A stretch of 64,000 nucleotides of DNA, taken from positions 13,214,001 to 13,278,000 of the forward strand of contig JAWQUS010000032.1 of assembly GCA_036365455.1 (NCBI GenBank). Reading direction: 5' to 3'. The position numbers were made by a program, and so were the translations under genes. Below, one piece after another: positions 32,620 to 45,404 of this stretch; positions within the stretch are counted from its first letter, which is position 1, and each line of letters begins with the position of its first letter. Source of the DNA: Macrosoma leucophasiata. Its lineage: Eukaryota; Arthropoda; Insecta; Lepidoptera; Hedylidae. The notes beneath the pieces are model-generated. The model was not told the DNA's origin. It searched no databases and saw only the letters and a list, made by a program, of their open reading frames with translations.

Positions 32620-33889
32620 AATTTAACTAAAGTATGTATGTACCAGTTTGTTGGATAACCTTTTGCCATCTTGTAGGTAGGGACATGATCCCATTGCTAT
32701 AAAAATTTTGGGACTTCTCATCAAAATACCGCTACAAGTGGATTTGGCAGTCCTCTCGTGATGTTAACCTCACACATCTCACACGTCACACATCTATAGC
32801 CACTCAGCAAAAATTAAGAGAGTTTGGCTGGGAGGTGTTAATGCATCCGCCGTATAGTCCTCACCTTGCACCTTCAGATTTCCACCTGTTTCGGTCTCTT
32901 CAGAATTCTTTATGCAACTTTATGCAATGTTGCATAAATAATTCTGAAGAGACCGAAACAGGTGGAAAGGTTATCATGATGAAACACCACACCCCTTCTG
33001 TTGATCAATTCCGGCCGCTTTCTTTCAACTTCTTGCTTTAATCTCATCAGTTGTTCGCAGTACAGTTCAGAATCGATAGGCCTGCCTGGTGGTAATAGCT
33101 CATAATGAATAATGCCCTTCCAATTCCACCACACACACAACATCACCTTATTGCGAGTTAACCCGGGTTTCGCCACAGTCTGTGAAGCCTGACTGGCCTT
33201 TGACCACGACCGTTTTCGCACGTTCTTGTCGTACGTGATCCACTTTTCATCACCAGTTATCAGCTTCTTCAAAAATGATTCGGTTTCATTACGTCGTAAT
33301 AAAGAATCACAATTGAGTACACGGTTCATTAAGTTTCTTTCAGTGAGCTCGTGAGGTACCCAAATATCGAGCTTTTTTTTGTACCCAGCTTTTTTCAAAT
33401 GCGCTAAAACTGTTTTGTGATCAATTCTCAGTTCTTCAGCTACGTCGTAACTACTGATATATCGATCTTGCTCCACTTTTTAAAAAATGGCATCCATTTT
33501 ATCCGTAATAGGGCGACCAGAGCGAGGTGCATCTTTGACATCAAAATTTCCGGATTGAAAACGCTTAAACCAAATTTGTGCTACTCTCACAGACATTGCA
33601 CTAGGTCCATAAACATCGCAAAGTTTTTTCGCTGCTTGCGTTGCATTTTTACCTTTTTTGTAGTAAAATTTTAAAATGTATCGAATTTCTTCATTAGATT
33701 CACTCATCTTGACAGTACGAAAAACAAATGAAAATCACACATTTGCCTAATTTGAATTTGGAATTATGTTCTTTAAAATTTTAACTTTCAATGATACCAA
33801 AACCAGCCAGATACAAATACTACAGCCAAAGAGATTTTATTACAAGTTCATACATACTATAATGCGAAAAGACTTTTTCCCCAACCTAT
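32620..33889 (-). mobile_element. mariner element with internal inversion
   Basis: The right end is the 5' terminus (ctttttccccaacct at 33872-33886). The 3' UTR lies at the left (32624-32766) without its terminal repeat. A segment of about 150 bases coding for the third-Asp region (MHPPYSPH, APSDFHLF) is inverted relative to the rest. It is bounded by a hairpin around 32905-32950. It cannot make active transposase. Confidence 0.85.
32910..33707 (-). pseudogene. mariner transposase, broken
   Basis: From the right, MSESNEEIRYILKFYYKKGK and the helix-turn-helix region run to 33480, where the frame is interrupted. 33476-32910 carries SSYDVAEELRIDH, KKLDIWVPHELTERN, ITGDEKWITY (first catalytic Asp) and GVVFHHDN (second Asp), then diverges into inverted sequence. 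Mariner transposases use a DD34D triad; the third Asp is lost to the inversion. The WVPHELTE motif fits the Tc1/mariner superfamily, by eye closest to the cecropia type. Confidence 0.88.
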
Positions 33890-33917
33890 TATATAAGAGA
33901 TACCTAATGAACGATTA

Positions 33918-34036
33918 AGGGCCTTTACCTAATCTATCTTCCGCCAAACCTATCTGCCGCCAAATGGTGCCTCGTGTTCAACACTATTGTGTTCCGATCC
34001 GAGAGTAATATGCCTTCGTTATAACTATCACAGAGT
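33918..34036 (+). repeat. family A fragments
   Basis: acctaatctatcttccgcc, gccgccaaatggtgcc and gttataactatcaca are diverged pieces. Confidence 0.4.
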
Positions 34037-34039
34037 ATT

Positions 34040-34660
34040 GATATATGGGTTTTTTGTATAGCAATGTCACTGAGGCAAAACTGAAATTATTGCTTGAAAT
34101 TGTAAATTACTTCTCAATTTTACTTACTGCATAGACAAACTTGTTTCGGCTCTAATTCCCCAGTAGTGTCTAAGTGTAAATTTTTCAATGAACTTGTAAA
34201 AAAACTCCAGATTTAGATTGACATGTTAGTCTTCATTCTTTGAAGACAAAACTGAAAACCGCTAATAATCTTTGGAATTATTTTTTTCTCTTTTTTTTAA
34301 CTCTATCAACTCTCAAATTAATTTTGTTCTATTGCAAATGTTGTGGTTACCTTCAAGTTATTTATGCATTGATTACTTTGTATTACCTATAGCTTCTATA
34401 AACAAGAATGTATTGTTTAAAAATAGTTGGTAATCCTTGTCTCGAATAAATAAATAAATAAAACAACTTCGGCCTGAAGATAAGCACACGCATTCACCAC
34501 TTAAAATGCTCATTATAATTTGTTACCATCAGAAGGCGTATTGTGTATTCGATAACTACTTTCCTGTTTTGGCACGATTAAAATATTAGGGCCCGTATTC
34601 ATAGACAGATTTGTCAGTCACAAAACGATACCCTTTTGTTTTGAATAACGCGATCCTAAG
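34040..34660. other. intergenic AT-rich DNA
   Basis: No gene or clear repeat seen. Confidence 0.4.
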
Positions 34661-34666
34661 GTCGAA

Positions 34667-35022
34667 GCGCGCATGGCCCAGCGGCTGGTGTAGATCGTAA
34701 GCGATCTGCTCGGTTAAGCACTACGGGCGCGGTCGGGTAGTGTGATGGGTGACCGCTAGTGGCAAATTAAAAATGCGCGTTTCCGTGCTTCGGAGGGCAC
34801 GTTAAGCCGTCGGTCCCGGTTGTTATCGATGGATAGCAGTCGTTAAACCTTGTCGGAGGCCTTATGGGCGGTTTGAAAACATCCGACAGTGGGTTGGCCA
34901 CTAACCCACCCACCTCCACCAATCCGCATTGGAGCAGCGTGGTGGAGTAAGCTCCAGGCCTCCCCCCAAAAAAGGGGAGAGACTCGTGCCCAGCAGTGGG
35001 ACGTATAATGGGTTGCCATTAT
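34667..35022 (+). mobile_element. 5S-like SINE, full length (best copy)
   Basis: Head gaagcgcgcatggcccagcg. 34700-34756 then matches the 5S rRNA internal promoter region: ggttaagcactacgggcgcg and gatgggtgaccgc. The body ends at gtataatgggttgccatta. The 5S resemblance is from family knowledge; Pol III transcription is inferred. Confidence 0.82.
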
Positions 35023-35309
35023 GAGGTCGTCTAGGAGTAGGGATGTAAGAACAAGTAAATTTATTTCATTTAAAAACAAATATGTGAGTCGAATAAAACA
35101 GTCCTTTAATTTCTGAGAAGGCATTGGACTTTGGAATTTAAACGCAACGTGACAAAACTCACAAGGATAAAGATAACAAACGCTTGCGATACAAAACAAA
35201 TATACCATAGTCCGAAATTGATGAAGGTGAGTAGGTACATACCGATAAATAGCCTGCCGAGACATCCATAGCAAAATATAATTCATCGTAATATGCTGAA
35301 ATGTGCTTT

Positions 35310-35760
35310 ATCGTAATTTCAACAGAAACATGTCCACTGCTGGCAACAATCCTCGCCCACAGATCGAAAGGTCTTGGTTCGCCCACGTCCAGTACCGTTT
35401 GCAGACGACCTTCACCAGGTCGTAGCTCCACCTCTTGGCGAGCCTGCCCAAGATTCGTCTTCCGATACGCGGTTGCCATTGAAAACCCTTTTGTCCCAAC
35501 GACCGATGGTTCTTCAAGCCCTGCCCATTTGAGTTTCGCTATTCGGTGGGCTATGTCAGCTATTTTGGATGTCATATGCACCTCCCTATTTCTGATTCAA
35601 TCTCGCAGCGATAAGCCGAGCATAGCTAGAAAGCGAATGCCCTCCTTTGAACTTGCTAACAAATCCTATAGTGCCCTCCATTTTAGTGCCGTATGTCATC
35701 ACTGGCAACACACCGATCAATGATCAAGGACCTTTGTCTTGAGACAATCCCGTATATTAG
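35310..35760 (-). pseudogene. RTE-like LINE C-terminus, frameshifted
   Basis: On the minus strand, IADIAHRIAKLKWAG is followed, after a frameshift, by RIGRRILGRLAKRWSYDL and a relic of VLPVMTYG upstream. These match the C-terminal tail of lepidopteran endonuclease-reverse transcriptase LINEs. Several frameshifts show it is dead. Confidence 0.7.
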
Positions 35761-36037
35761 ACGCGAAGATATATCGTAGCTTCCCAAATGCTGCGCAGCT
35801 GAGATGCCTCTTGGATCATAATTATCTTAGTGATAATATTATGAACAAATATTTTTGTTCTGTAGCTTAATAATTTGTTCACAATTTTTGTAATTTTACC
35901 AACTCTCCCTGTATAGATACTTCATTTTACCTTATTATAAACTCTTTTCTCATACTAGGGGAGCCCAGAGGATTTAGTATGCGCTGTGCATTGATATTAT
36001 ATCGGTAAGTCAGTAATTTTCTTTTATTTATCCTCCC

Positions 36038-36285
36038 TTTCACTGGTGGTAGAGTTCCATAGTAAGAGCTCCAGAATATCGGCACTTTCGCATCACTTAA
36101 TCCTAACCTTCCGGTTAGATGGTAAGTTATGGCCGCGTAATTTCCACTACCGAAGCAATAGGCATGGCAACGCATTTGTGATTAGCGTTTAAACCTCTGG
36201 TTTAATGTCGATGTCTATAGACTGCAGTAGTAACTTACCATCCATATGAACTGCACGGCTTGTTTGCTATCTATATAACGTAAAA
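36038..36285 (+). repeat. family A repeat, diverged
   Basis: ctggtggtagagttcc at the start and tgtctatagactgcagta, gaactgcacggcttg at the end. Confidence 0.55.
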
Positions 36286-36496
36286 TATACCTATTTCATT
36301 TACACACACAAAAAAAAACATAATAGGTACCGATGTATTATCAAATAATAACAGTATCTGCAGAAATGAATGCGCTTGCGCAGACGTCAATTCAGCAAGG
36401 TCGGTAAGTATAACATATGACGTAATGCAAACGTGTTGAACTCCGTGATTGTAAACAATAGCCGGAGTTGATGCTTTGTTACGAAGTTCCGTATTA

Positions 36497-36605
36497 CACT
36501 GGTGGCAGAACTCTAATGACAGATTTTGAGGACAAAAGTACCTACCACTACATTAATATAGATATCTGCCGCCAAATGGTAGTGTTAGATGGCCCTGCCA
36601 TTACT
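36497..36605 (+). repeat. family A fragment
   Basis: cactggtggcagaactct and ctgccgccaaatggtagtg. Confidence 0.5.
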
Positions 36606-36609
36606 TATA

Positions 36610-37310
36610 GGTCATAGTTTCTCAAACTTTCGACTCCACGTACCCCTGTTGAAAAGTACCCAGCGAACCCCTCTCAACTAACTAACCCCTAAACTAATTA
36701 AACCCTCTCCAAAGAAAACAATAAAATTGATTGTTGAAGAAAATTGTGTTTTTATTTCAATAAAAGGTAACAAATAAAGTGCCAAAAGAATTATATTTTT
36801 ACTAGATACTATTCATGTGATGGGTGTGCTTGTTTCTTGTCACAAAAGGAGTCAATTTTAGGAGTAGTTTTGGACAATTTTAACCTGAATTCTGACTCGG
36901 CATCAGGTTCGCGTACCCCACTTTGAGAAACCCTGCTGTAGGTAATAGAGATAAACATCTAAGGACTCAGGGTCTTTGTTATTTAGCAACACATCTTAAT
37001 TTTATCACCCGGATTTTGTGTAGATGTTAACATACACTAAACAAGGAACAGTATTCGCTTACAGATGGTATGTAATTATTTTTATTTATAATAAACAAAA
37101 TAACTCAATAAAACACTTCAGTATTTCAGTTCATTTAATAGAAAATATCACAATAAGTTAAGGCAACCATAGATTACACAGGTGTTGAAATTATAAAATG
37201 GTATTGCACTAGTAAAATCATACTTGTTTCTATGAGATAAAGATAAATACTAATAGGAGATATTATCTTTAAAATATATTGAAACATAAATTATTATAGT
37301 GGGTTCCTTA
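36610..37310. other. intergenic DNA
   Basis: Contains tttcgactccacgtacccct near 36630 and its relative near 36905 (cgcgtaccccactttgagaa, inverted), probably an old inverted-repeat element of about 310 bases. No gene. Confidence 0.4.
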
Positions 37311-37311
37311 C

Positions 37312-37490
37312 ATAGAGCAACACGGGCCACCGGCCGCGGCGGACCGGAGGATAGTAGCCATATGCAGGTTTTCCCTTCTGTCAAAGTACAAGCCCAATCG
37401 GGCCTATACCTATCGCCTAGAAGTTTAAATGTGTGCGTGAAATGTGACACACGCATTTCCCCTCGCAAAAAATGACACACTGTGAAACCA
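37312..37490. repeat. tagagcaac MITE, left half
   Basis: catagagcaacacgggcc, ccatatgcaggttttccc and caagcccaatcgggcc match 15898-15990. Confidence 0.6.
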
Positions 37491-37944
37491 TAAACCAAAG
37501 AATATGAAAACAAAAATCTTTTATTGTATTTTACTGTGCAAAATAGCACATGCAAAGATTTAAAGAAAGGAAAAAGTCGGGCAAAAGTGAATTTGAACCA
37601 GCAACTTTTATAATATGAATACTGTTAGAGCTAGTAGTCATTATGGTAATTCTGAAACGGTTTAACAGAAACACGAAGAAAGATTTATTTCAAATTCAGT
37701 GTCAGAATTTTCGTGCCTAATCTGCCAACTTTTTTATTTATTAGTACCTTAGCCTTATTTAGCATAGTTCGTAAAGTAAACAGAGTATGGAAGTTATTTT
37801 TTTTTTCTTGAAGTATTTTTTCTTATATTTTTGTAAATTATACAAAATTATGAGGTATTTAACGCAATTGTTATAATACTCGCATTAATCTGACATAATT
37901 ATGATTTTCGTTGATATATATTTTTTTTGATCTAACATTACACA

Positions 37945-37950
37945 TTTATT
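37945..37950 (-). promoter_or_regulatory. candidate poly(A) signal of CRAL-TRIO gene 2
   Basis: AATAAA on the minus strand about 235 bases after the stop. The surrounding DNA is so AT-rich that chance occurrence is likely; other candidates lie further left, near 37735. Confidence 0.25.
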
Positions 37951-38183
37951 TTTCCAGTGATTTTCCAAGATTTGAAATCATTGCTTGAAAGTATTTTTTT
38001 CTAATAATCACTGTTTTCATATTTTGTAATAATTATGAATAGTCTAAACTTAGGCTTATATCATACAAAACGTAATATTCGATGTCAGATGTCACAAGGA
38101 ATAATAAATGTGACAAGAGATAATACATTATCATATTTGGCTTATCCCAATTTACCAAGATACTAAGTATAAAAATCTACTAT

Positions 38184-38335
38184 TTAATCTATAGAGAGCT
38201 GTCTAAAAGATCCATCGACACCAAACAATTCGTCGTAGTTGGTCGGTTTGCCAGGTCGAAGGGCTTCGTTAGCTTTTACTGATTCTTGTTCTTTAAACCA
38301 TTCTTTGTAGTCTTCTAGTTTCTTCATCCATGCTC
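38184..38335 (-). CDS. CRAL-TRIO gene 2, last coding exon
   Basis: It encodes AWMKKLEDYKEWFKEQE and the C-terminal tail FGVDGSFRQLSID, then TAA at 38184-38186. It is in phase with exon 6. Confidence 0.9.
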
Positions 38336-41300
38336 CTGAAATATTCAATTTCATATTTTAATCAAACTTTTATTTACTTGAAAAGATAATTGCTCATTTG
38401 ATTTGTGATTTCGTAAATAATTATTTCACTAGATTTTATAATTGAGAAAACCAAAACGAGGATGTTCTCTTTGTGTCAGGCGTTTGTTATATTGAAGAAC
38501 GACATTAAGGTACTTTAGGCGTAGGAATGTGACGATCCCATCTCCTTTCTTCAACAGAGCAATGGCGGTCAAATCCTTCGAACAGGGCTGTTGTAGATAA
38601 ATACAATAACGCAGGATGGACAGAAACGTCTCGTGACAAAACTCCGCCATTGCTATTGCTAATCCGTCATTCATTAATCGTTATTTACATACACATCAGA
38701 GAATAGCGCCCTCTGCGCTTGCCGATTGCCTGGTGAAGTAGACTAGTGCCGCCTCTAAAGAAAAGGGCAGCCTACATAAGTCCATTGAAAAAAAAAAAAT
38801 TCGTAACAACTTGTAAGTTTTTTTTTACGTCTTCACTCACATTCCCCCACTAGGTATAAACTTGTGTCGTGGATGTCGTTGTACATCTACAACACATACA
38901 CAAACACCCAGAACCGAAACAAAGGCCTGTAGGCCATACAAATATTTGTCCCGGTGCGGGGATCGAACCTGCGACCCTTCGAATCAAACGATCGTCCCAC
39001 ACTGCTGAACTAACCGGGTCGTCAATTATTACACGGGCGCATTTAAGTTTTGCATATTCTGTAGTTGTGTCAAAGCGCTGTTACACTTTTGTCTATCCCT
39101 TCGATGAAATACCGGCGTGAATGAAGTACTGATGAATTTTTAATTGAGATGATAAACTTACTATTGATGTCATCAAGTGATCCACCATTGCCGCCATATT
39201 CAAACGGCAGCATCTCTTGAGGCACGTGTTCGTAAATACCATTTATGTCTGAATGGATGAATATCTGAAAAAGTTACATTTGACATTTTAATATTTCGAA
39301 ATTAGTCCAACAGAAGTACAGTATAAAAAATTGGAAATTTACTTCGAATTAAACTGTCTCAGTAGCCTTGTGGTGGCCTAGCCTACTACTACTGCGGGGC
39401 CTTGGGTTCGGTTCTCGGGTCGGGGGGTATCAGAGATAAAGGTGTCCCAAAATTTGACACGGCAATATTAAATTCCTACAATCCCTAACCCTATAATCTC
39501 TGCTTTGCGACAGATACCCCTCATCTTTGTCTAGGACTGCGGCGGACAGGTACCTATAGTAAAACTGTGGTGCCCATCAACTCTATCAAATCTGGTGATA
39601 TAGGACCAGGACCACACGTAGTTCAAGGTCACAGTGTTTCAAATACCTACCCTGTTCTTAATCTTGTCTTTAAGGAAAGGCTTCACCATGTTGACTATAG
39701 TTTCAATGATTGCAGATGTGTTGATTACGTGAACTTCTTTTAACTTGACTGGATAAGCTTCCTGAAATTAAAAAAAGAAAACACTATTATTTTACGTTTC
39801 ATGAGTCGAAACTATTGGTGTGACAATTTGCGTCTGGTTCATATCCGATTGACGCGTTTGAGTGTGTAATCTTATCTTAATATATATAAATATCGTGTCA
39901 CAATGTTTGTCCTCAATGGACTCCTAAACCACTTAACCGATTATAATAAAATTCGCACACCATGTGCAGTTCGATCCAACTTGAGAGATAGGATAGCTTA
40001 CATTACGCTATGACTAATAGGAGCAGAGCAGCGCGGGCGAAGCCGGGGCGGGCCGCTAGTAAATTCAATAGATTAGAAAATACTGACGAACAGACTGTTC
40101 TTTTTCTTCTATGAAGGAATTGAAAAATTTGATGACTTCTATATCAGTTAAATATTATTATTAAATTGATATTTATGAATACCTATTGGATTATTATTAA
40201 AAGTCATTCTCTCTAGGTAGCTTATTACCCGAAAATGCAAAAGTGTCCTTGTAGACCAATTTGAAATAAATGATTTGAATTTACTAAAATTTTGGTATGT
40301 ACCATTGAAAAAGTTTTCGGTCATCCGAAACATTTCAAAGTAGACTTTATCGTTACACAAATAAGACACCAACGTGACTGACTTCTTCGATGGTACTTAT
40401 TTCCTTATTTCATCTACTTTTAAATATTAGCCACAGAATTAATTTTGGTGGCATAGTGATAGTAGACCACTAGCACGCTATAGGCCAAACTCCAAAGTAA
40501 AGTTTGGTCAATAATCGTAAAAGTTCAAAACGATCGGAGATAAGATTAACTTTTGTTCGGCTTTTATGAATTGTAAATACGCCCAGTGCCATCTGTCTAG
40601 TTACAAAGATGTAGTTCTTTTTCTTGTTGGAAATTTGTAAACGGCTCGTTACTAGGTTGCTGTTGTCTATATTCGGACATTTGGCAAGCGCCTACCATAA
40701 AAATGTGTTTAATGAAAAGTTTAGTCAAAAGGTGATCTCCTTAATACGTCTTTGTTCACCCTTCCGGGGAAAACAGAAAAACTATGTATAATTATGGCAA
40801 CTTTCACATGACTCCAATCTTAATCTCTGTCATTTCCTTTTTTTTTTTTTTTTTTATGTAATGGAAGTGGTAAACAAGCATGCAGTTCACATTGATGTTA
40901 AGTGATGACTGCAGCCTATAGACACCCACACAAAGACCAAGGTCAAAATGCAGATGCGTTACCACTCCTGAGGCCTAAGGTCTTATGCCTCTGTGCCGGA
41001 AATTACAGGGCCGTACATTACCACCTGACCGGAACACGATAGTGTTGAACACTACCATTTAGCGGCAAGTATATTAGGTAATGCGGTGGTGCCTACGCCC
41101 GCGAGCTCCGTCACTGGAGCTCTACCACCAGTAAAATGATGTACTGTACTTATGACTGAACTTCTTGACCATCAGAAAATGTTCTCGATGCTCTAAAAAA
41201 ACATTTTCTTACCTGTACACAAATCAAGAACTTCTTTATCAACGAAGGAGATATTATGCCCAAATGACTGGGGGCGACAATAGACGCGTCTAATATGTAT

Positions 41301-44300
41301 ATATCTCCTCCTACTCCCTCTATTTCTTCTTTCAATCTGATGTCACCAACCATAAGCGCAATTTTGAAAGCGTCTGACAGTTGTTTAGTGTCCAAATTTT
41401 TATCGAGACCTGAAAGGGAAAAGAAATAAGTTTTAGATCATCCTTTCATCTCGTCTCCAAACTCGAAAGGCCCTTTTAACTAAAAAAAAAACCGCGCAAG
41501 TAGGTATCTATGTATTGAGTCACAAGCAATGTGGGTTTTCGTTTTGTAAAAGTATTTTTTTAAGTACATCGACTATTACTCGCAATCTTGTAAAGTCTAC
41601 TAATCTGTGATAGGTTTTCTTTAAAATTCATTATATTCCTACATGATTTTTCCACGTGTCTAAATACCTCCGTTTGCTTAATATTTGGACGCGTGAAAAA
41701 AAAGAGAGGGATCCGGATACTTGAGTACTAGCAAAAATTCGCACTTAACATTCGCATTCGCAGCTTAATATTTCACAAACGGCTCTCTTGATCGAGAAAG
41801 TGTTTTTTCAAACTCACTATTTTATAAAGACCATACCTCGCACGATGGGGTGCGTAAGGTAGAAAATGACAGCCTCGCTTTTTGTGTCGGGGAGGTACCC
41901 TAAAAATATACACATTTTTCAAGATATTATTGCCAGACTTTCTCCGCATATTATGTGTAGTCGTGCCATTACACCTTTCTAGTATCCATAGTTGCGGACA
42001 GACGGACTAACGGACGGACATGGCAAAACTATAAGGGTTCATTTTACGAATGGTGATATCTCAAAAATGTATTATTAGTTATCGACTCTAACGCTTTACA
42101 GCCTCGAAATAAGCCGAAATCTCCTTCCTAAGGTCGATGTGCAATATTCCTGGTTGGATATTGTACTGGCATCTACACCTCTACGTTACTTTGTTGCAGT
42201 ATTAGTAAAAAGTGGAATGTTAATCACAATACAATGCGCAATACCTTCGGAGAATAGATTGCGGTGTTAAATAATAAGGAGCGTGAGAAACAACACGAAG
42301 TAAAAACATTGTTCAGTACTCAACAATTAATATTGCACATCGAGCCTGCGAAAGAGACGATCGGCTCGTTTCGAGTTCGTAGAGCGTTATCTCTGTTGCA
42401 CGCTGCCTACGTAAGCACAGACAGTCCGGTATTGGTCAAAACTTGATCAAAATGGTCGACAAACGTCGAATACGGTACGGTAATAGGTACGGTGCGAAAA
42501 AGATAACGCTCTACAGACCCGAAATAAGCCGAAGTCTTCTTCCTAGGCTCGATGTGCATTATTTATTGTTGAGCATGTTCCGACTCATGCCATAGGAATG
42601 TTACCTAGTGAAATACAAGGGTGTTGCTAAAATATTTCATTGAATTATTTCAATGAGATATTTTACGCCCTATGGGCAGAATTGTGCTTCATTTAGTACA
42701 AGCCTTTTCCAGCGATTAGAATTTAGAACCAAAATGACGCGATTCCCATACAAACATTCATCAACTTTTCAAACCCTCTAGAAGTTGATTTATGATAAGA
42801 AGGTGCTTATATTCGAGCTTGCGTCTGTGTAAAATAAAAAAAAGTATAGGTACCTCGACAGATAGTCACACGGCGGCCATTTGGTGTGAGGCCAGGCAAA
42901 GGCGCTCCTTGGCTGAAAAAGTAAGTGAAATAAGTTTAAGTGTAATATTTTTTGTTTTATTATTTATTTTCTGGCAGGTCTGGTGGTCATGTACGGCTCT
43001 GTAATTTCCGGCACAGAGGCATGACATCTTGGGCCTCAGGAGTGGTAACGCATCTGCATTTTGACCATGGTCTTTGGGTGTCTATAGGCTGCAGCCATTA
43101 CTTAACATCAATGTGAACTGCATGCTTGTTTGCCACTTCAATTACATAAAAAAAAAAAACGTGAACTGCATGCTTGTTTGCCATTTCTATTAAATAAATA
43201 AAAACTCCAGCCGAAAGAAGTCCACTGCTGAACAAAGCCTTACCCAAAGACGCCCACAACAGTGTTGTGCGTCATTAGGGGAGAATATGCCATAATCGCC
43301 ACGCTTGGCAGGCGGATTGGCGATCGCAGTGGCGGTAGATTTATCGCGGGACGCTGCTGCCCACCCCGCGTTGTTATTTCTACCGCCCTATTGGAATGGT
43401 TTGACCGCCATTGTTCGGTTGACTGATTGCACTAGCGGAAGTATTCTCTTCCATTAGAAGAAAATTCTTCCACCAGTGGGCGGTAGGGTTGTCACGTCCC
43501 GACGCTAAGACTTTTTTATGAAATGGAAGTGGCAAACAAGCATGCAGTTCACATTGATGTTAAGTGATGACTGCAGCCTATAGAAAGATCAAGGTCGATA
43601 TGCAGATGCGTTACCACTCCTGAGGCCTAAGGTGTTATGCCTCTGTGACGGAAATTACAGGGCCGTACATTACCACCTGACTGGAACACGATAGTGCTGA
43701 ACACTACCATATAGCGGCAAGTATATTATGTAATGCGGTGGTGCCTACGCCCGCCGCCCGCGAGCTCCGTCACTGGAGCTCTACCACCAGTAGAAATAGT
43801 AGTATTATGATTATTACTTACACCTTGTTAAATAAATCCTGTAGTTCTGGGTTAGATACATCCCTATCCATGAAGAACTCTGGGCAAGCTGCTCTCATTG
43901 TGAAGTACATGTCAAGTTTTTTCTTTGTTTTTTCCAATGAAAAGCTGCAGCCTCGAAGGAATGTCATCATTCGGCCTTCATCTGAAGATAAAATAATATT
44001 GATTTTATAAAACTTACTCAACTATATTTCTATGTACGAATAAGCATACGTAAACAAATATATGCATTTATGTGTACAATGTGAACATGTCCTCGTATAT
44101 TTATGTTTTTTCTATACTAAGATTAGAAAGAGGAAATATTTGTGTTTTCGAATGTATGTTTGAAACGTTTTCACACAAAAATCGTGATGTTAACCTAACA
44201 TTGTATAAAGAATTCTGAAGAGACCGAAACAGGTGGAAATCTGAATGTGCAAGGTCAGGACTATACGGCGGATGCATTAACACCTCCCAGCCAAACTCTC

Positions 44301-45373
44301 TTAATTTTTGCTGAGTGGCTATAGATGTGTGAGGTCTAGCGTTATCATGATGAAACACCACACCCCTTCTAGTGATCAATTCCGGCCGCTTTCTCTCAAC
44401 TTCTTGCTTTAATCTCATCAGTTGTTCGCAGTAGTGTTCAGAATCGATAGTCCTGCCTGGTGGTAATAGCTCATAATGAATGATGCCCTTCCAATCCCAC
44501 CACACACACAACATCACCTTATTTCGAGTTAACCCGGGTTTTGCCACAGTCTGTGAAGCCTGACCGGCCTTTGACCACGACCTTTTTCGCACGTTATTGT
44601 CGTACGTGATCCACTTTTCGTCACCAGTTATCAGCTTCTTCAAAAATGATTCGGTTTCATTACGTCGTAATAAAGAATCACAAATGAGTACACGGTTCAT
44701 TAGGTTTCTTTCAGTGAGCTCGTGAGGTACCCAAATATCGAGCTTTTTTTTGTACCCAGCTTTCTTCAAATGCGCCAAAAGAGCGAGGTGCATCTTTGAC
44801 ATCAAAATTTCCGAATTGAAAACGCTTAAACCAAATTTGTGCTACTCTCACAGACACTGCACTAGGTCCATAAACATCGCAATTTTTTTTCGCGGCTTGC
44901 GTTGCATTTTTACCTTTTTTGTAGTAAAATTTTAAAATGTATCGAATTTCTTCATTAGATTCACTCATCTTGACAGTACGAAAAACAAATGAAAATCACA
45001 CATTTACCTAATTTGAATTTAAAATTATGTTCTTTAAAATTTTAACTTTCAATTATACCAAAACCAGCCAGGTACAAATACTACAGCCAAAGAGATTTTA
45101 TTACAAGTTCATACATACTATAATGCGAAAAGACTTTTTCCCCAACCTATTATATAAATGGAGGTACCCAAAAAAAAAATATTTTCCATGTTTTTATTCT
45201 ACCAGTTTGCTGGCTTGATTAATCCTTCAAGGATCGTGCGGCCACCAGCGGCGGGACACAATTGAATTTCAATTGTCATATTTTTCTCGTGTCTGGAGAG
45301 ATTAAGATGTATACATACTTGTGCCAATTTTCAAGTCTCTAGTACCAATAGTTTTTGCGCTAAACCGCGGACG

Positions 45374-45404
<31 letters not shown>

